Shown: positions 10,885 to 20,838, counted from the first letter of the stretch. The stretch is DNA of 64,000 nt from Breviolum minutum Mf 1.05b.01 (GCA_000507305.1 DF239024.1:1-64000); one strand, 5' to 3'. Made by a program: numbers and translations. The notes: generated by a model not told the origin, from the letters alone.

Positions 10885-10993
10885 CATGGGTATTTCCAAA
10901 AATAGGGGTACCCCAAAATGGATGGTTTATAATGGAAAACCCTATTAAAATGGATGATTTGGGGTGAAAACCCCTATTTTTGGAAACACCCAT
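10885..10993 (+). mobile_element. Introner-like TIR element, family D copy 2
   Basis: catgggtatttccaaaaatag at the left and the inverse (..tttttggaaacacccat) at the right. The core aatggatggtttataatgg reads in the + orientation. Confidence 0.85.
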
Positions 10994-11031
10994 TTCTAAA
11001 CCATCGTGACCATCGGGACGCACCTTGGTTG

Positions 11032-11160
11032 GTTAAAAATGACTTCCGTCCATCAGGATGGGACTTCTATTCCGACGAGGCTCTAAACATGGAAGTTGCC
11101 TTGGTCTGGATACCCAAAACGCGGTGTTCTGATGAGCAGTGTGAAGATGTTGACCCTGGT
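11032..11160 (+). CDS. Candidate exon, unrecognised
   Basis: The open frame contains RPSGWDFYSDEALNMEVALV and WIPKTRCSDEQCEDVDPGD. The composition is protein-like, with an acidic end. It lies between a D element and a TA-dinucleotide array. No family recognised. Confidence 0.3.
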
Positions 11161-11171
11161 GATGTGCATAG

Positions 11172-11248
11172 TGTGTGTATATATATATATGTGTGTATAT
11201 ATATATGTGCATAATATATATATATATACATATATATATATATGTATA
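11172..11248. repeat. TA/GT dinucleotide microsatellite
   Basis: Alternating tatata and gtgtgt runs with inverted symmetry (gtatatatat / atatatatac), likely able to form a hairpin. Confidence 0.9.
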
Positions 11249-11257
11249 AAGTGTACA

Positions 11258-11365
11258 TGTTGGGGATTATGATTATACCCAGTTTAGGGGTTATAAGTTA
11301 GCCATTATAAGGATCCTATAAATCAACCAGTATTTCATGGAATGTCAGCCAAGGGTTTTGATGAT
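11258..11365. mobile_element. Introner-like element, family L copy 4
   Basis: ttatgattatacccagttta..ggttata, then aaggatcctataaatcaacc and ggaatgtcagccaagggtttt. Same order as the copies at 12698 and 100. The TIR is not sharp. Confidence 0.5.
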
Positions 11366-11457
11366 CACGTTGCGGTATGGGTTTTGGCATTTGAAACCCC
11401 TCTCCCAGTACATCAAGTTTGGAAAAGAGAGTGTCTACAGAGAGAAACAACATGGAA

Positions 11458-11525
11458 AACCAACCACAACCACAACAACAACAACAACACCAACCGCAAC
11501 CACAAGCACAACCACGTTGTCATCG

Positions 11526-11590
<65 letters not shown>
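11458..11590. repeat. CAA/CAC and ATC trinucleotide arrays
   Basis: An interrupted CAA/CCA stretch, then about 22 copies of ATC from 11521. The His, Ile, Ser, Met and Asp homopolymer frames on both strands come from this array. Confidence 0.95.
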
Positions 11591-11591
<1 letters not shown>

Positions 11592-11731
11592 CTATTTTGA
11601 CTGGTCGATCGGTCAATCGAATCCGAGGTGTTTTTCAATGCGAATGCTCAGCACATCTCCACGGCTGAGGGCCTTAGCGATTTGAAAATGGGCCTCTCGA
11701 AACTGGCCACCAGAAACAAGGGTACCTCTGG

Positions 11732-11825
11732 ACCCCAACAACCCATAGAAAAATGATGGTTTTTCTCGCCCTCAAAATATGGGTCAGAACCCCTAAAAAT
11801 GAAGGAAACGTGGGTTTCCATGGTA
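11732..11825. repeat. Family Q element, copy 2
   Basis: Shares gaccccaa..ccatagaaaaatgatgg, aaaatatgggt and cctaaaaatgaagg..ccatggt with copies at 41063 and 48906. The ends are not clearly inverted. Confidence 0.5.
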
Positions 11826-12275
11826 GTGTTTGTGTGTTTTCGTTGGACATTATGCCGGCCTTTAAAAGAAAAACCAATGGGGGCAATAAGAAGGTCTCAA
11901 CAAGGCTGGCGACTTTATGGTGGGAGGGTGAAGTTTTATGTGAATTTTGTCCACCGAGAATTCCCATGGAGATTGCATGAATGTCGGAATGTTGTAAAAA
12001 AAACCTTGTGTGTGGTTTATGGGGACGGTTACACATAAAGTATACATGGCAACAACTAAGCATTGATGTTTCTCAAACAATGCTCATTTGATGTATGTCA
12101 GTGATTTTAGTAAGTCTGACTATTGTAGGGTATATGACATCACCGTGGTATTTTTTAGGGTGTTTTTTAATGGAAGAAACCCACGACAAGAATTTCATGG
12201 GATCGCCGAGCCATGAAAAAATGTTTTTTTTTCGCTGTGAAGCAAAGGGGTTACAAAACACACCCAACCATTATC

Positions 12276-12371
12276 TAGGTGGTGGTTTCAAATATTTGTA
12301 TTTTCACCCTTACCTGGGGAAATGATCCAATTTGACTAATATTTTTCAAATGGGTTGAAACCACCAACTAG
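12276..12371 (+). mobile_element. Introner-like element, family C copy 2
   Basis: taggtggtggtttcaaatat ... ttgaaaccaccaactag. A near-consensus copy with GT at the left and AG at the right edge. Confidence 0.9.
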
Positions 12372-12697
12372 ATTATGTACGGAACCTGAAATTCGACTCA
12401 TGAAAAGAAGCATTCCTTAATCAATCCGCAGTATTTCATGAAATGATATAGTATATGCATATATATATATATATCTACTTGTAGGTGATTCTCATCTTGG
12501 AAATTGTTTCATTTTTTCACCATACGTGTTCACCCCTGAAAAAAGATGACCAAAAGCTGGTTGCCCTAGGAATCCAATCCCCTCCCGGATCGAATAGGAT
12601 TTTTAGATGTTTCGGGGTTCCAATCCCATCCAAACCAACATTTCTGGTCGAAATCCCTTTTCCCAAGGATAGTTCCTGGATTCATAGGGTTGACACA

Positions 12698-12858
12698 TGA
12701 ACCACGAAAAAAACCCTGGTTGGTTGGGTTATATAAGGGATGACATCCTACCCAGTTATATAAGGGTTATCATAAACCATATAAACCATTAAAAGGATCC
12801 CTATGAATTAACCAATCAGTATAATGGAATGTTAGCCAAGGGTTTTGAACGCTCCTCA
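12698..12858. mobile_element. Introner-like TIR element, family L copy 5
   Basis: tgaaccacgaaaaaaaccct at the left, inverted at the right as agggttttgaacgctcctca. The interior has gatgacatcctacccagtta and aaggatccctatgaattaacc. Confidence 0.6.
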
Positions 12859-12916
12859 CATGACACATCTATGTTTTTTTTGTTCAAAACCTCGGTGTTT
12901 CTTTGGGGGTGTAAAA

Positions 12917-13026
12917 AATCCTTCGAGGTCTCCAAAGGTGGTGAAAGTGTTCCAGGAGCCTTTCATACAGGCGGCCGATGACCTGGAAGATGATATTGTT
13001 GAAGCCATACCTGGGAGACGCACATA
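12917..13026 (+). CDS. Candidate exon, unrecognised
   Basis: The frame reads NPSRSPKVVKVFQEPFIQA, then ADDLEDDIVEAIPGRRT, to a TAG at 13024-13026. The acidic helix-like stretch looks like real protein. A TIR element starts within 10 bp of the end. No family recognised. Confidence 0.4.
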
Positions 13027-13027
13027 G

Positions 13028-13163
13028 AAAACCACCATTTTTTTAGTCCAGTTTGGTTTCCGGAAGCACCATTTGTTTTTGTAGGGGTTTATCGTCATTT
13101 CATCATCATCCAAAAGGAACCACCATGTTTTAAAAATGGTGATGTTTTTTAAATGGTGGTTGA
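13028..13163. mobile_element. Single-copy TIR element with AACCACCATTTTTTTA ends
   Basis: aaaccaccatttttttag at the left and tttttaaatggtggttg at the right are inverted partners. About 135 bp, non-coding, directly after a candidate exon. Confidence 0.5.
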
Positions 13164-13545
13164 CTTCCAGCGGTATGGTATATTTGCCTACTAATTGACC
13201 ATCAAAATCGACTAAATGAAGGTAAATATTATGTCATACATAGATTGTACCCAAATTATAGGGCGACGTCACACTTTCCGTCACCCCAAACGGACCCTCC
13301 CCAAAATGCCCAAACCATTCAGGTTTAGGAATTAGGGTAATTCGTCCAGAATGGGCACCGGCCACAGCATGAGACTAGCACCATCAGAAAACTATATGTA
13401 CACATCGTACATGCGACATGCATTAATAAACGCAACAGGCAAAACAATCAACGACCAGAAGGAATAGGACTAAGGGTCTGAGCCAAGTTCTTGCGTTCTA
13501 CCTAAATGTAGCTATAAATACATGCATTGAGTATTTGGGATAACA
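13164..13545. other. No gene supported; family I and N remnants
   Basis: 13174-13245 resembles family I (tatatttgcctactaattgacc..aaggtaaatatt). 13295-13350 resembles family N (ccaaaatgcccaaaccattcagg). I see no exon. Confidence 0.35.
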
Positions 13546-13896
13546 ATGAGATCCATGACTTTTAGGATGTTCTTACTTGTTCTGTCGAAAGCAAGGTCCC
13601 CCGCTGGAAAAGGCAAAATGAATAGAAATGATGTTTTTTTTCCAAGTTCGGAATCTTCCTGCCTTTTTTGGTTGGGTTCGTTTTCTCAGGTCCGTTGTAC
13701 GGCTTACGGTAGTTGTCGTAGGAGTACCCCCCCCCCTTTCCGAACCAAGAAATGGTGGCGGTATTCGGGATCCTTTTGATCTACATGAAGCGAAACAAGA
13801 ATGACAAGAGTTCCATGTAATTAATGGTTGGAAGATCAAATCTCTCCAGTTTGAAATGGTCCCTTTTCAGGGGACATGTTAAATTTTCGGGTGGGG

Positions 13897-14005
13897 TACA
13901 CCCTGGAAGATTAACATGGAACCTGAAAATGATGGTTTGGAAGATGATTATCCTTTTCAATTGGGTGGTTTTTAGGTTCCATGTTAATTAATCTTCCGGG
14001 GTGTA
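13897..14005. mobile_element. Introner-like TIR element, family F-prime
   Basis: tacaccctggaagattaaca at the left pairs with gttaattaatcttccggggtgta at the right. A right-half F fragment lies immediately upstream (about 13853-13898). Confidence 0.85.
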
Positions 14006-14150
14006 AGTGACGTTCTTTTTTGGAACGTTCGGTTGTCATCGTGTTTTTGTCGAGGTGACGGAACGCTTTCCGCTGGAATCTTTGTGGATTTTCAAGCCCT
14101 TCCACTGGAGGCAAGAATGCCTATCAAAACTACGGAGTTGGATGAAGAGT
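14006..14150 (+). CDS. Candidate exon, unrecognised
   Basis: The frame begins directly after an F-prime element and contains CHRVFVEVTERFPLESLW, then KPFHWRQECLSKLRSW. No family recognised. The right edge is unknown. Confidence 0.25.
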
Positions 14151-14447
14151 GAAAACCATTGGAGTGGTATTCCATGTCTATTATTGACTATCCCTAGTGC
14201 TTCCAATGTGAGAAGGTGTTTAGGCACCCCAAAACCACTTGCAGAAGGGATTAGAGCATGAGGGTATGACATTATGATAATAGCACTTCTGAAACGATAT
14301 ATCATATATCCCATGAGGCATCCATGTGTGTTCTATTTACATACATTTACCATAGAAAATATAGAAGTTAGGCAACTGTATCAATCCCCTGGATCCTATG
14401 GGAATAGATGTATATATATATGATCCCGGTTCGCGGTTCGCTACCCA

Positions 14448-14470
14448 CCCCCCCCCCCCCCCCACCNGGG
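14448..14470. other. Poly-C run with one ambiguous base
   Basis: About 17 C residues interrupted near an N at 14467. Probably a sequencing or assembly uncertainty. Confidence 0.9.
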
Positions 14471-14499
14471 GGACCCGGAACCTGGAACATATATATACA

Positions 14500-15500
14500 T
14501 TGATCTTGTGTGAGCGTGTATATGTATATCAGTATATCCATTATATCCTGATGATTTTAAACCAAAGTGTCAGGCAGCACAAACAAAAAGGACGTCCGGG
14601 TTTCTGTGTTTCACGTTTTTCACGTGGGGGCTGTGAATGTCTTTTCGATCTAGATAGTGTGTATATGTCTACATATACCCATAGGATCCATCGAACAAAC
14701 GGTATATTTACCTATACATTGACCATAAGAATCTGAGTTGATTTGTGGAGTTGTCTTTTTTGGTGGAAGTCAAGCCAACTATTAAGATAATAGCTAACCC
14801 CCATTTTGGATGATTTAAATTCCCTATTACAAGATAGTCTTTGGGGAAGACCTACTATTTCAATGGGCTTGGGACTTCCAAGGTATATATTTAAATATAT
14901 ACCCAAAGGATCCATGGGACGAACGGTATACTTATCTACATACACTTATCATAAGAATCAGCCATGCATGCATGGAAATCCATCATGGGAATATACTAAG
15001 ACTCATTGCACTCTCCCATAGAGGGGTTTGAACCTGTATAGCAAGGGTGTGTTGGTCTTCCAAATAGCCCAAATAGCCACTGGATTAAGAAATCCAGATT
15101 TTTTTGGAGTAAAAGAAAAACGGCAAAATCTGTGGAAAGCTAAAAGAAGGCTCTGGACCTGGACCTTGATCCACAGATCCCTGGTGACTCCATGACTAAA
15201 TCGTGGCCACACTCTCGCCAGGTCTCTGTAGGTTTTCTGACGGCCCACGTGGAGGACGATTTTATGGCAATTCAGCAACCGCATTGCACGGCACGGGGAA
15301 CCCAAAGGAAAGCTAAGCTCATTGTTGTGGGTCCCTGGGTGATTCCAAAAGGAAGGCTCAAGAGAAGACATAGATTGATGTAACACGTGGTGATATGATT
15401 TTATATTTTCCATAGATAAGCTTGTTTATATTTGGGAAAGTCATATAGAATCACCATTTTGTATGATTCGAAATATTCCTGATACTCTTAAAACCATCGA
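14500..15500. other. No gene supported; family I remnants
   Basis: Family I-like pieces lie at about 14674-14740 and 14900-14975 (ggatccatgggacgaacgg, tatttacctac, ataagaatcag). The minus-strand open frame 15003-15413 has no recognisable domain and overlaps a + frame. Confidence 0.35.
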
Positions 15501-15536
15501 GTTGAAACCGTTTGAACAAAGAAAGGACATTCCTAA

Positions 15537-15640
15537 CCCATAGGATCCATGGGATTCATATATTTACCGACATTTTCGTGGCTGATTTTTATGGTGTTCA
15601 TGTAGATGAATATACCATATATACCGGACTCGTCCCATGG
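15537..15640. mobile_element. Introner-like TIR element, family I
   Basis: cccataggatccatgggatt at the left and ggactcgtcccatggatga at the right, with tatttaccgacatttt..gtagatgaatata between. Confidence 0.65.
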
Positions 15641-15769
15641 ATGAGTCATTGCTAACATGTTCAAAATGCTAGTTTCGGAATGTTTGACAAAAAAGCCTCC
15701 AGTAACAAGGTTGTTGCAGAATTGTCCCCGAAAAGACATGTTCGGAAACAAGCCGCCACAGATGGTACC

Positions 15770-15876
15770 TACACCCCTGAAGATTAACGGCTGGAACATA
15801 ATTCCCTGGAGGCTTGGTTCAGATCATGTTCCTTTCGAAAATTTGTAAGTTCCAGCCGTTCATCTTCCAGGGTGTA
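15770..15876. mobile_element. Introner-like TIR element, family F-prime
   Basis: tacacccctgaagattaacg at the left, inverted at the right as ccgttcatcttccagggtgta. An intact site (gattaacggctgg) used to date the nested insertion at 3574. Confidence 0.85.
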
Positions 15877-15890
15877 AGCTTTTGATTCAG

Positions 15891-16005
15891 GGTCAAATCT
15901 ACAACCCTAAGGAAGTTCCCCCTTCCATCCAGGAGGTGAAATTGGCGAAATTCCAGTGGGAGAGACGTCCGTTTTTTAATTTCGCCAAGTTGTTACAGAT
16001 TGCCG
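15891..16005 (+). CDS. Probable exon, unrecognised protein
   Basis: Acceptor TTGATTCAG|GG at 15889-15890 and donor GCCG|GTGGAA at 16006. The frame reads GQIYNPKEVPPSIQEVKLAK, then FQWERRPFFNFAKLLQIAG. It begins 14 bp after an F-prime element, and a K element follows about 100 bp later. Strong protein-like composition; no family recognised. Probably the same gene as the next exons. Confidence 0.5.
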
Positions 16006-16108
16006 GTGGAATCCCTTGAAAGGTACAATCAAACAGACAGAACAATGAGAAAACGCCATTGGATCCAAAGGAATGAAACTGAAATTTTGAAGTTCTATGT
16101 CACCCACT

Positions 16109-16335
16109 TACTGTTGATGGATCAGAAATCCGGCTAACACCAGTTGAGGTTGGTAGTTTATCCCATGATTTACCCAGGTTTTTATAGATCCAAATGGATA
16201 TTTCCAAAAATAGGGGAACACCCCAAAATGGATGGTTTATAATGGAAAACCCTATTAAAAATGGATGATTTGGGGGTACCACCATTTTAGGAAACCCCCT
16301 CTCGCCGGATGTCTGGTGCAGCCATCATCCCAGTA
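16109..16335. mobile_element. Family K element split by a family D insertion
   Basis: The left end tactgttgatggatcagaaat and the right end gccggatgtctgg..catcatcccagta match family K ends, but 16193-16300 between them is a D element. The outer copy is diverged, so the right TIR match is partial. Confidence 0.55.
16193..16300 (+). mobile_element. Introner-like TIR element, family D copy 3, nested in K
   Basis: aatggatatttccaaaaatag at the left and ccaccattttaggaaaccccc at the right. The core aatggatggtttataatgg is in + orientation. Confidence 0.8.
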
Positions 16336-16444
16336 TCTCATGCGGCCAATCGAGGCCATTGATTCCACTGGGAAGGAGCTCTTGAGGTATGCCATGCCAG
16401 AGGTGCAGAAGTTGGTTTTTATCTACTATCACCAAAAGTTTCAG
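16334..16444 (+). CDS. Probable exon framed by two introners, unrecognised
   Basis: Acceptor CATCCCAG|TA at the K element's right edge and donor TTTCAG|GTACCT at the M element's left edge. The frame reads YLMRPIEAIDSTGKELLRYA, then MPEVQKLVFIYYHQKFQ. Removing the M element (GT 16445 to AG 16553) keeps the frame open into VPELFVDT. No family recognised. This is the clearest exon bounded on both sides by introner edges. Confidence 0.6.
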
Positions 16445-16560
16445 GTACCTAAAATAAAGGGATTCTGACCCTTATTTTCGGCTATTTTGGGGGTGGGGTT
16501 TCCCTTACATAACCCTTACATACAGCTTATATAGGTGAGTACCTCTATTTTAGGTACCTG
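16442..16560. mobile_element. Introner-like TIR element, family M copy 1
   Basis: CAGGTACCTAAAATAAAGG at the left and its inverse (..ctattttaggtacctg) at the right. The predicted intron is 16445-16553: GT at the left, AG at the right, 109 nt. Confidence 0.85.
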
Positions 16561-16576
16561 AATTGTTTGTCGATAC

Positions 16577-16743
16577 TACTTGGAGGATCATCCCATGACT
16601 TGTAAATGGTTCATAACATTGGTGATCGTTGTTGTCCCCTAAGGATCGGGTTGTGGGACCCCTTCCAAATGGGCGAACTCAATGGCTTATAAATGGGGGT
16701 GATCCGATCACCACTTACAAGTCCTGGGATGATCCTCCAAGTA
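16577..16743. mobile_element. Introner-like TIR element, family B copy 2
   Basis: tacttggaggatcatcccat at the left, inverted at the right as gggatgatcctccaagta. It lies 17 bp after the M element, leaving only a tiny exon (about 16554-16579) between them. Confidence 0.85.
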
Positions 16744-16842
16744 CCCTGTGATATTGGGGGGAAGTTAAGGAGCCAAGGATTTTCATGTATCTTCGTAGTA
16801 AATGAGGAGCATTTTAGAACCCCAAGAATCCTCAAAATCACA
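16744..16842 (+). CDS. Candidate exon, unrecognised
   Basis: After the B element the frame reads PCDIGGKLRSQGFSCIFVV, then NEEHFRTPRILKITE, to a TAG at 16840-16842. It is followed by the remains of a family C element (tgatccaatttgacgagcat). The join across the B element is not resolved in frame. Confidence 0.35.
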
Positions 16843-16910
16843 GAGTAGTCTAGGTAGGGGGTTCCCTGGAAAAATGATCCAATTTGACGAGCATATGTTT
16901 CAAAGGTGCT

Positions 16911-17050
16911 TGAGGTGGGTAGAATTTGAGATGTTTTTTGGTGAAGAAAATGCTATCCTCCTGAGAACTAATATCATAATCTTACCAGCTGGCACGTATG
17001 ATGTTCCCATTCCCTTCCCTCTTCAGTGGGATATGAGGCTTGTTTTCCTG
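16911..17050 (+). CDS. Candidate exon, unrecognised (weak arrestin-like flavour)
   Basis: The frame reads RWVEFEMFFGEENAILLR, then TNIIILPAGTYDVPIPFPLQ. The LPAGTY..PIPFPL segment recalls the arrestin N-domain strand that binds phosphate sensors, but that is one short match and may be chance. It runs into a family E element at 17056. Confidence 0.3.
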
Positions 17051-17055
17051 GAGTG

Positions 17056-17162
17056 TACCCTCCCTCAAACTAACATAGCCCTTGAAAATCAATGGCTGGA
17101 AGATGAAATTTCCTTTTGGGATGGCCAATTTTCAGGGGCTATGTTAGTTTCCTGGAGTGTAT
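17056..17162 (+). mobile_element. Introner-like TIR element, family E
   Basis: taccctccctcaaactaaca at the left and gttagtttcctggagtgta at the right. The left flank ttcctggagtg repeats the right terminal sequence. Confidence 0.75.
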
Positions 17163-17305
17163 CTCTTTTATGTTGTGTTATTTTTCTAGATGTGTTTTTG
17201 CCTTCAATTTCCAAAAACCACCAAAAACAACATACACACATGAAAGAAATTCAACGTTGACTGCGGTTTGTTATCCGGTGGCCACTATAGCTTCATTCCT
17301 ACCCA

Positions 17306-17408
17306 ATGGCATGCATGGGACTGGACTGGTGTTTTTACCTACATTTTTTGCAATCAAAATCAGCCATTCCATAGGGGTAAATATATCAATACATGGATCC
17401 TGTGGGAT
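17306..17408. mobile_element. Introner-like TIR element, family I
   Basis: gcatgggactggactggtgt..tttacctacatt at the left and gggtaaatatatcaatacat, ggatcctgtggg at the right. Confidence 0.65.
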
Positions 17409-17796
17409 ACCCAAAATTGACGCTATATTTAGTAAAGGAGATACCCTTTTCTGAAGCACCAATTTTTGGTATCCACTCGTTAGATATCAGGGGTTGTAAT
17501 CATTGAAGATTCTATGACTTTGCAGAAATTTCAAAAAACATGAAGTTTCCTCCATTCAAAACGATAGGAACCGGGAGATCGAACAATCACCAACAAATTC
17601 TGGCTGCTTTAAAATACCTTTTCAGGAGGTATAGTTAAACCCTAAAAACCTGCACAAAATACACTCTCAGAAGGGTCGAAGGGAGCACATTTGGTCATTT
17701 CCCACTCAACAAAACTCCAATTGGCCAGGAAAAGAAGAGTTCCACTGGATTGATCATGTCCTACCGGCGGATTTTTGTTGTGAAACGTGTTGAATG
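17409..17796. other. No gene supported
   Basis: Spacer of about 390 bp between two I elements. No frame with protein-like composition and no clear TIR. Confidence 0.3.
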
Positions 17797-17886
17797 ACGG
17801 ATCCATGTGCCATAGAATCCATGTATATTTAGCTATACATTACCATAAGAGTCAGCCAATGTAGGTATACATATATCATACATGGG
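17797..17886. mobile_element. Introner-like element, family I
   Basis: gatccatgtgccatagaatcc and taccataagagtcagccaatg at the left and centre, tatcatacatggg at the right. A second, AT-rich partial copy follows to about 17985. Confidence 0.5.
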
Positions 17887-17989
17887 TATATTGAAATCCA
17901 TTGGATCCATAAACATATATATATATGTCAAAATATATGTATATATGTAAGTAAATATATCAATCCCATGGATCCATCATGGGAAAATT

Positions 17990-18800
17990 CGCAGCAGGGC
18001 GACGGGTGTTTTCACGATGGTTTTGGGTTTGATGGCTTTTTCATGCTGTTTCATGTTCCTTTTCTGTGGCCTTTTTCCGGTGAAGCAGACGTTAGATTTT
18101 TGTTTTCCGGGGGTGCAAACATACATAAAACATGTTTTTGTACATAGATGCCAAATAAGGAGTTTCGTATTGAACCATGTTACTTTAAGAAGCACCAACC
18201 GTAGATGGGCAGAAAATCTTCAGACAAGGGAGCTGTTTTCTTTCCGACGCCTTTCGATCTACGTCCTTTTCTGTCCACAAATTGCCAACCTGTTATAGGG
18301 ACTTGCAACCCATCATAACCCATCATCCAATTCCCTTCACATTTGGTTGCCCATATATCAGGTAACTGGAAATTCTTAGTTTCAAGTTAGTCTTTTGGAA
18401 CTGCCAAGACCAGGGTATATGGAAAAATGTATAAAAATCATGATTCTCATCAAAGACTTGTAATTCTTCAACAATCCCCAACTACAATCCTTCAACAACT
18501 CGAAATTGAGCAATGAAAAATAAACCTGGTTGTTAAGGTTGTATAGGGGGTTATACTCCATTTTGTTGTAGGGTTTATTATATCCCACTATAGGAATCCC
18601 TTATTAGACAGCAAGTAAAATGGCCAGTAATACAGGTTTTTTCGTTGCTCATTTTTTCAAAAAAAGACATCTCCAACACACTCGAACATCCTCCCTCCCA
18701 CTTGGGCTGTGTTTGTCCAGCTGCTGAAAAAAAAAATGATGTCCCAAAAGTTTAAGGATCAATGGTTGGTAACCCCAATTAATACCCTTATCTATAAGTG
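17990..18800. other. No gene supported
   Basis: Open frames on the + strand (18017-18298) and the minus strand overlap. Their composition (many F, C and L) is not convincing. No TIR element recognised until 18804. Confidence 0.3.
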
Positions 18801-18803
18801 GAT

Positions 18804-18914
18804 TACCCTCCCTAAAACTAACAGTTCGCCACTTTTGGCCTTTTGCCCCAAAAGGAAAGGATTCCAAGCATCCATTTTCAGGTACAAACTTGTTGTCAGA
18901 ATTCAGGGAGGGTA
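18804..18914 (+). mobile_element. Introner-like TIR element, family E
   Basis: taccctccctaaaactaaca at the left and gttgtcagaattcagggagggta at the right. A second copy of the right end (taattcagggagggtgta) follows at about 18962-18980, separated by AT-rich sequence. Confidence 0.75.
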
Positions 18915-19379
18915 ATGGATATAATCCCCATATAATTGATAAAATTCCCATATAATTCCCTATAATTCAGGGAGGGTGTATTAATACCCAGTGATCCGGT
19001 CAGACACCATTTAGATCCACCGTTCGCAGTTCCCTTCAACGGCCGGGGACTCATGCAGCCGAAAAAAGGGTCACCGGTCACTGGTTGTTTTGTCCGTTTT
19101 TTTGCGGGGATGAAATCCTACCACCCAGTTATAAACTATGACATAAACCCATGTTGTATATGATTAAACCATGGATGTTTTATACTACCAGTTTATATAA
19201 CATATGATACCCAGTTATAACTACCACCCAGTTATATAGCAAGATTGAGCGATTATGAAACATAACATCATAAACCCATGAACATGACTCCGGGACCCCG
19301 TCAAAAAAAAACCAAACCAGGTATTAAACCCATGGGATTTGGCCGTGTATCCTTTTCCGGGTTCCGGTTTTTTTTCCGT

Positions 19380-19468
19380 TTCGCTCTCAAAACTGCCGAT
19401 TCTCAACGAACGCTGCCTGCCAGGGCCCGGATTTTTTGGAACGAATTCTACGATCGATGGAGTTTCCA
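19380..19468 (+). CDS. Probable exon, unrecognised
   Basis: The frame reads RFALKTADSQRTLPARARIF, then WNEFYDRWSFQ. It follows a pyrimidine tract and ends at a good donor, TTTCCAG|GTGGTT, at 19469-19470. No family recognised. Confidence 0.4.
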
Positions 19469-19799
19469 GGTGGTTGGCCTGATGTCGGGATGTCGGTTGT
19501 TTGTTGGTTCAAAAAAAATCGCAGGACACTTATGACATGATGCCACAACATAGTTTGATACATTGGATCATGGGGAGTTCTAGGAGTTTATATTTTGACA
19601 TATTTCTTTTAAGCAGGAATTGGTTACTTGGAAGATCAACATATTTGGTAAATGGTTACCTAACCTTCCCCTTTTGTTTTGGCATCAGAGCCTTTTTTAG
19701 TCGTCGGCTTCGTCTACTAACAAAAGCCGGAGGTAGAAAGGTGATGGTTAGGTTTGAGGCTGGTAGAAACATGGGGGACACTTACGTATATGACATGTA

Positions 19800-19823
19800 T
19801 ATACATATATATATATATATATA
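19800..19823. repeat. TA dinucleotide repeat
   Basis: A run of tatata/catata. The frames through it are compositional. Confidence 0.85.
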
Positions 19824-19983
19824 CAGTAAGCCTTTGGTTCGTTTGGGTTCGTTTCGGTTCGCGCAGTGTGAATGAACCAGAAATCGGTTCGGTTTCGGTT
19901 TGTATTCCCACGGTTTGTTTCGTGGAGAGCAAATTGATTGATGCCAACTGTCTCCATATGCCATATTGATTGGTATGGGCATG

Positions 19984-20310
19984 GGTTCAACCCCGAAAAA
20001 GTGAGGTTCAGAGATGAAAGCCATCAGTGGGGGGTTGAACCTCGTGTCTGAGTTCAACCCCGAAAAGTTGTGCTCAGAGATGAAAGGTATCAGTGCGGGG
20101 TTGAACTGGATGCGGGTTCCAGTTCAACCCCGAAAAGTGAGGTTCAGAGATGAAAGCCATCAATGGGGGGTTGAACCTCGGGTCTGAGTTCAACCCCGAA
20201 AAGTTGTGCTCAGAGATGAAAGGTACCAGTGGGGGGTTGAACCAGGATGTGGGTTCCAGTTCAACCCCGAAAAGTGGCACTGTGCGAAAGTGGCACTGTG
20301 CGAAAGCGCA
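19984..20310. repeat. Minisatellite with alternating units and inverted unit ends
   Basis: Five starts of gttcaaccccgaaaag lie at about 19984, 20052, 20122, 20188 and 20260. Units alternate between a gtgaggttcagagatgaaag form and a gttgtgctcagagatgaaag form, giving a higher-order period near 137 bp. Each unit closes with ggggttgaac, the inverse of its opening. A short direct repeat of gtggcactgtgcgaaa follows at about 20274-20306. Confidence 0.85.
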
Positions 20311-20581
20311 GCAGGGGCCCACAAACCGAGCGTGTAGACTGATCTTTTAAAAGCAAAGGCTTTGAGATCTTAAGGGTTCAGCCTGTAGGGGACCTGTACA
20401 CAGGCTCAAAAGCAAGACCGCCAGGGGCAAAAAACTCTGCAGGTTCGTTTCGTACCCAGTGACCGATTCAGTTCCTATGTGGGTCGATTTCTAAACGGTT
20501 CCTTTCCGGTTCGGTTCCTCATGGTTCTAGAATCCCAGTTCGTATCGATTCGTAGGCTCCCTGTATATATATTTATATTTA

Positions 20582-20700
20582 TATGGGTGTTTCATGGTGT
20601 TTCCAAAAATAATGGTACCCCAAAATGGATGGTTTATGATGGAAAACCCTATTTTTTAATGGATGATTTGGGGGTACCCCTGTTTTTGGAAACACCCATA
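20582..20700 (+). mobile_element. Introner-like TIR element, family D copy 4
   Basis: tatgggtgtttcatggtgtttcc at the left, with a small duplication, and ggaaacacccata at the right. Core in + orientation. Confidence 0.85.
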
Positions 20701-20838
20701 TATAGATATACTCCTAAGATCTCCTAAGAGATAGTATGAATTTAGTAATGCCAAATACATACAGTATATGATCTTGAATATTATGTAACATAAGGAAACA
20801 GTGCGATATTGGATGTTGTTCAAGTACATAAATGGAGA

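Noticed and set aside
11342-11685. Several overlapping open frames with long His, Ile, Ser, Asp or Met runs
   Set aside because: All are readings of the ATC trinucleotide array on both strands. No frame has protein-like sequence on both sides of the run.
14451-14467. Poly-C run with N as a biological feature
   Set aside because: More likely a base-calling or assembly problem.
15003-15413. 136-codon minus-strand open frame
   Set aside because: No domain recognised, and it overlaps an open + frame. It runs through spacer and family I-type remnants.
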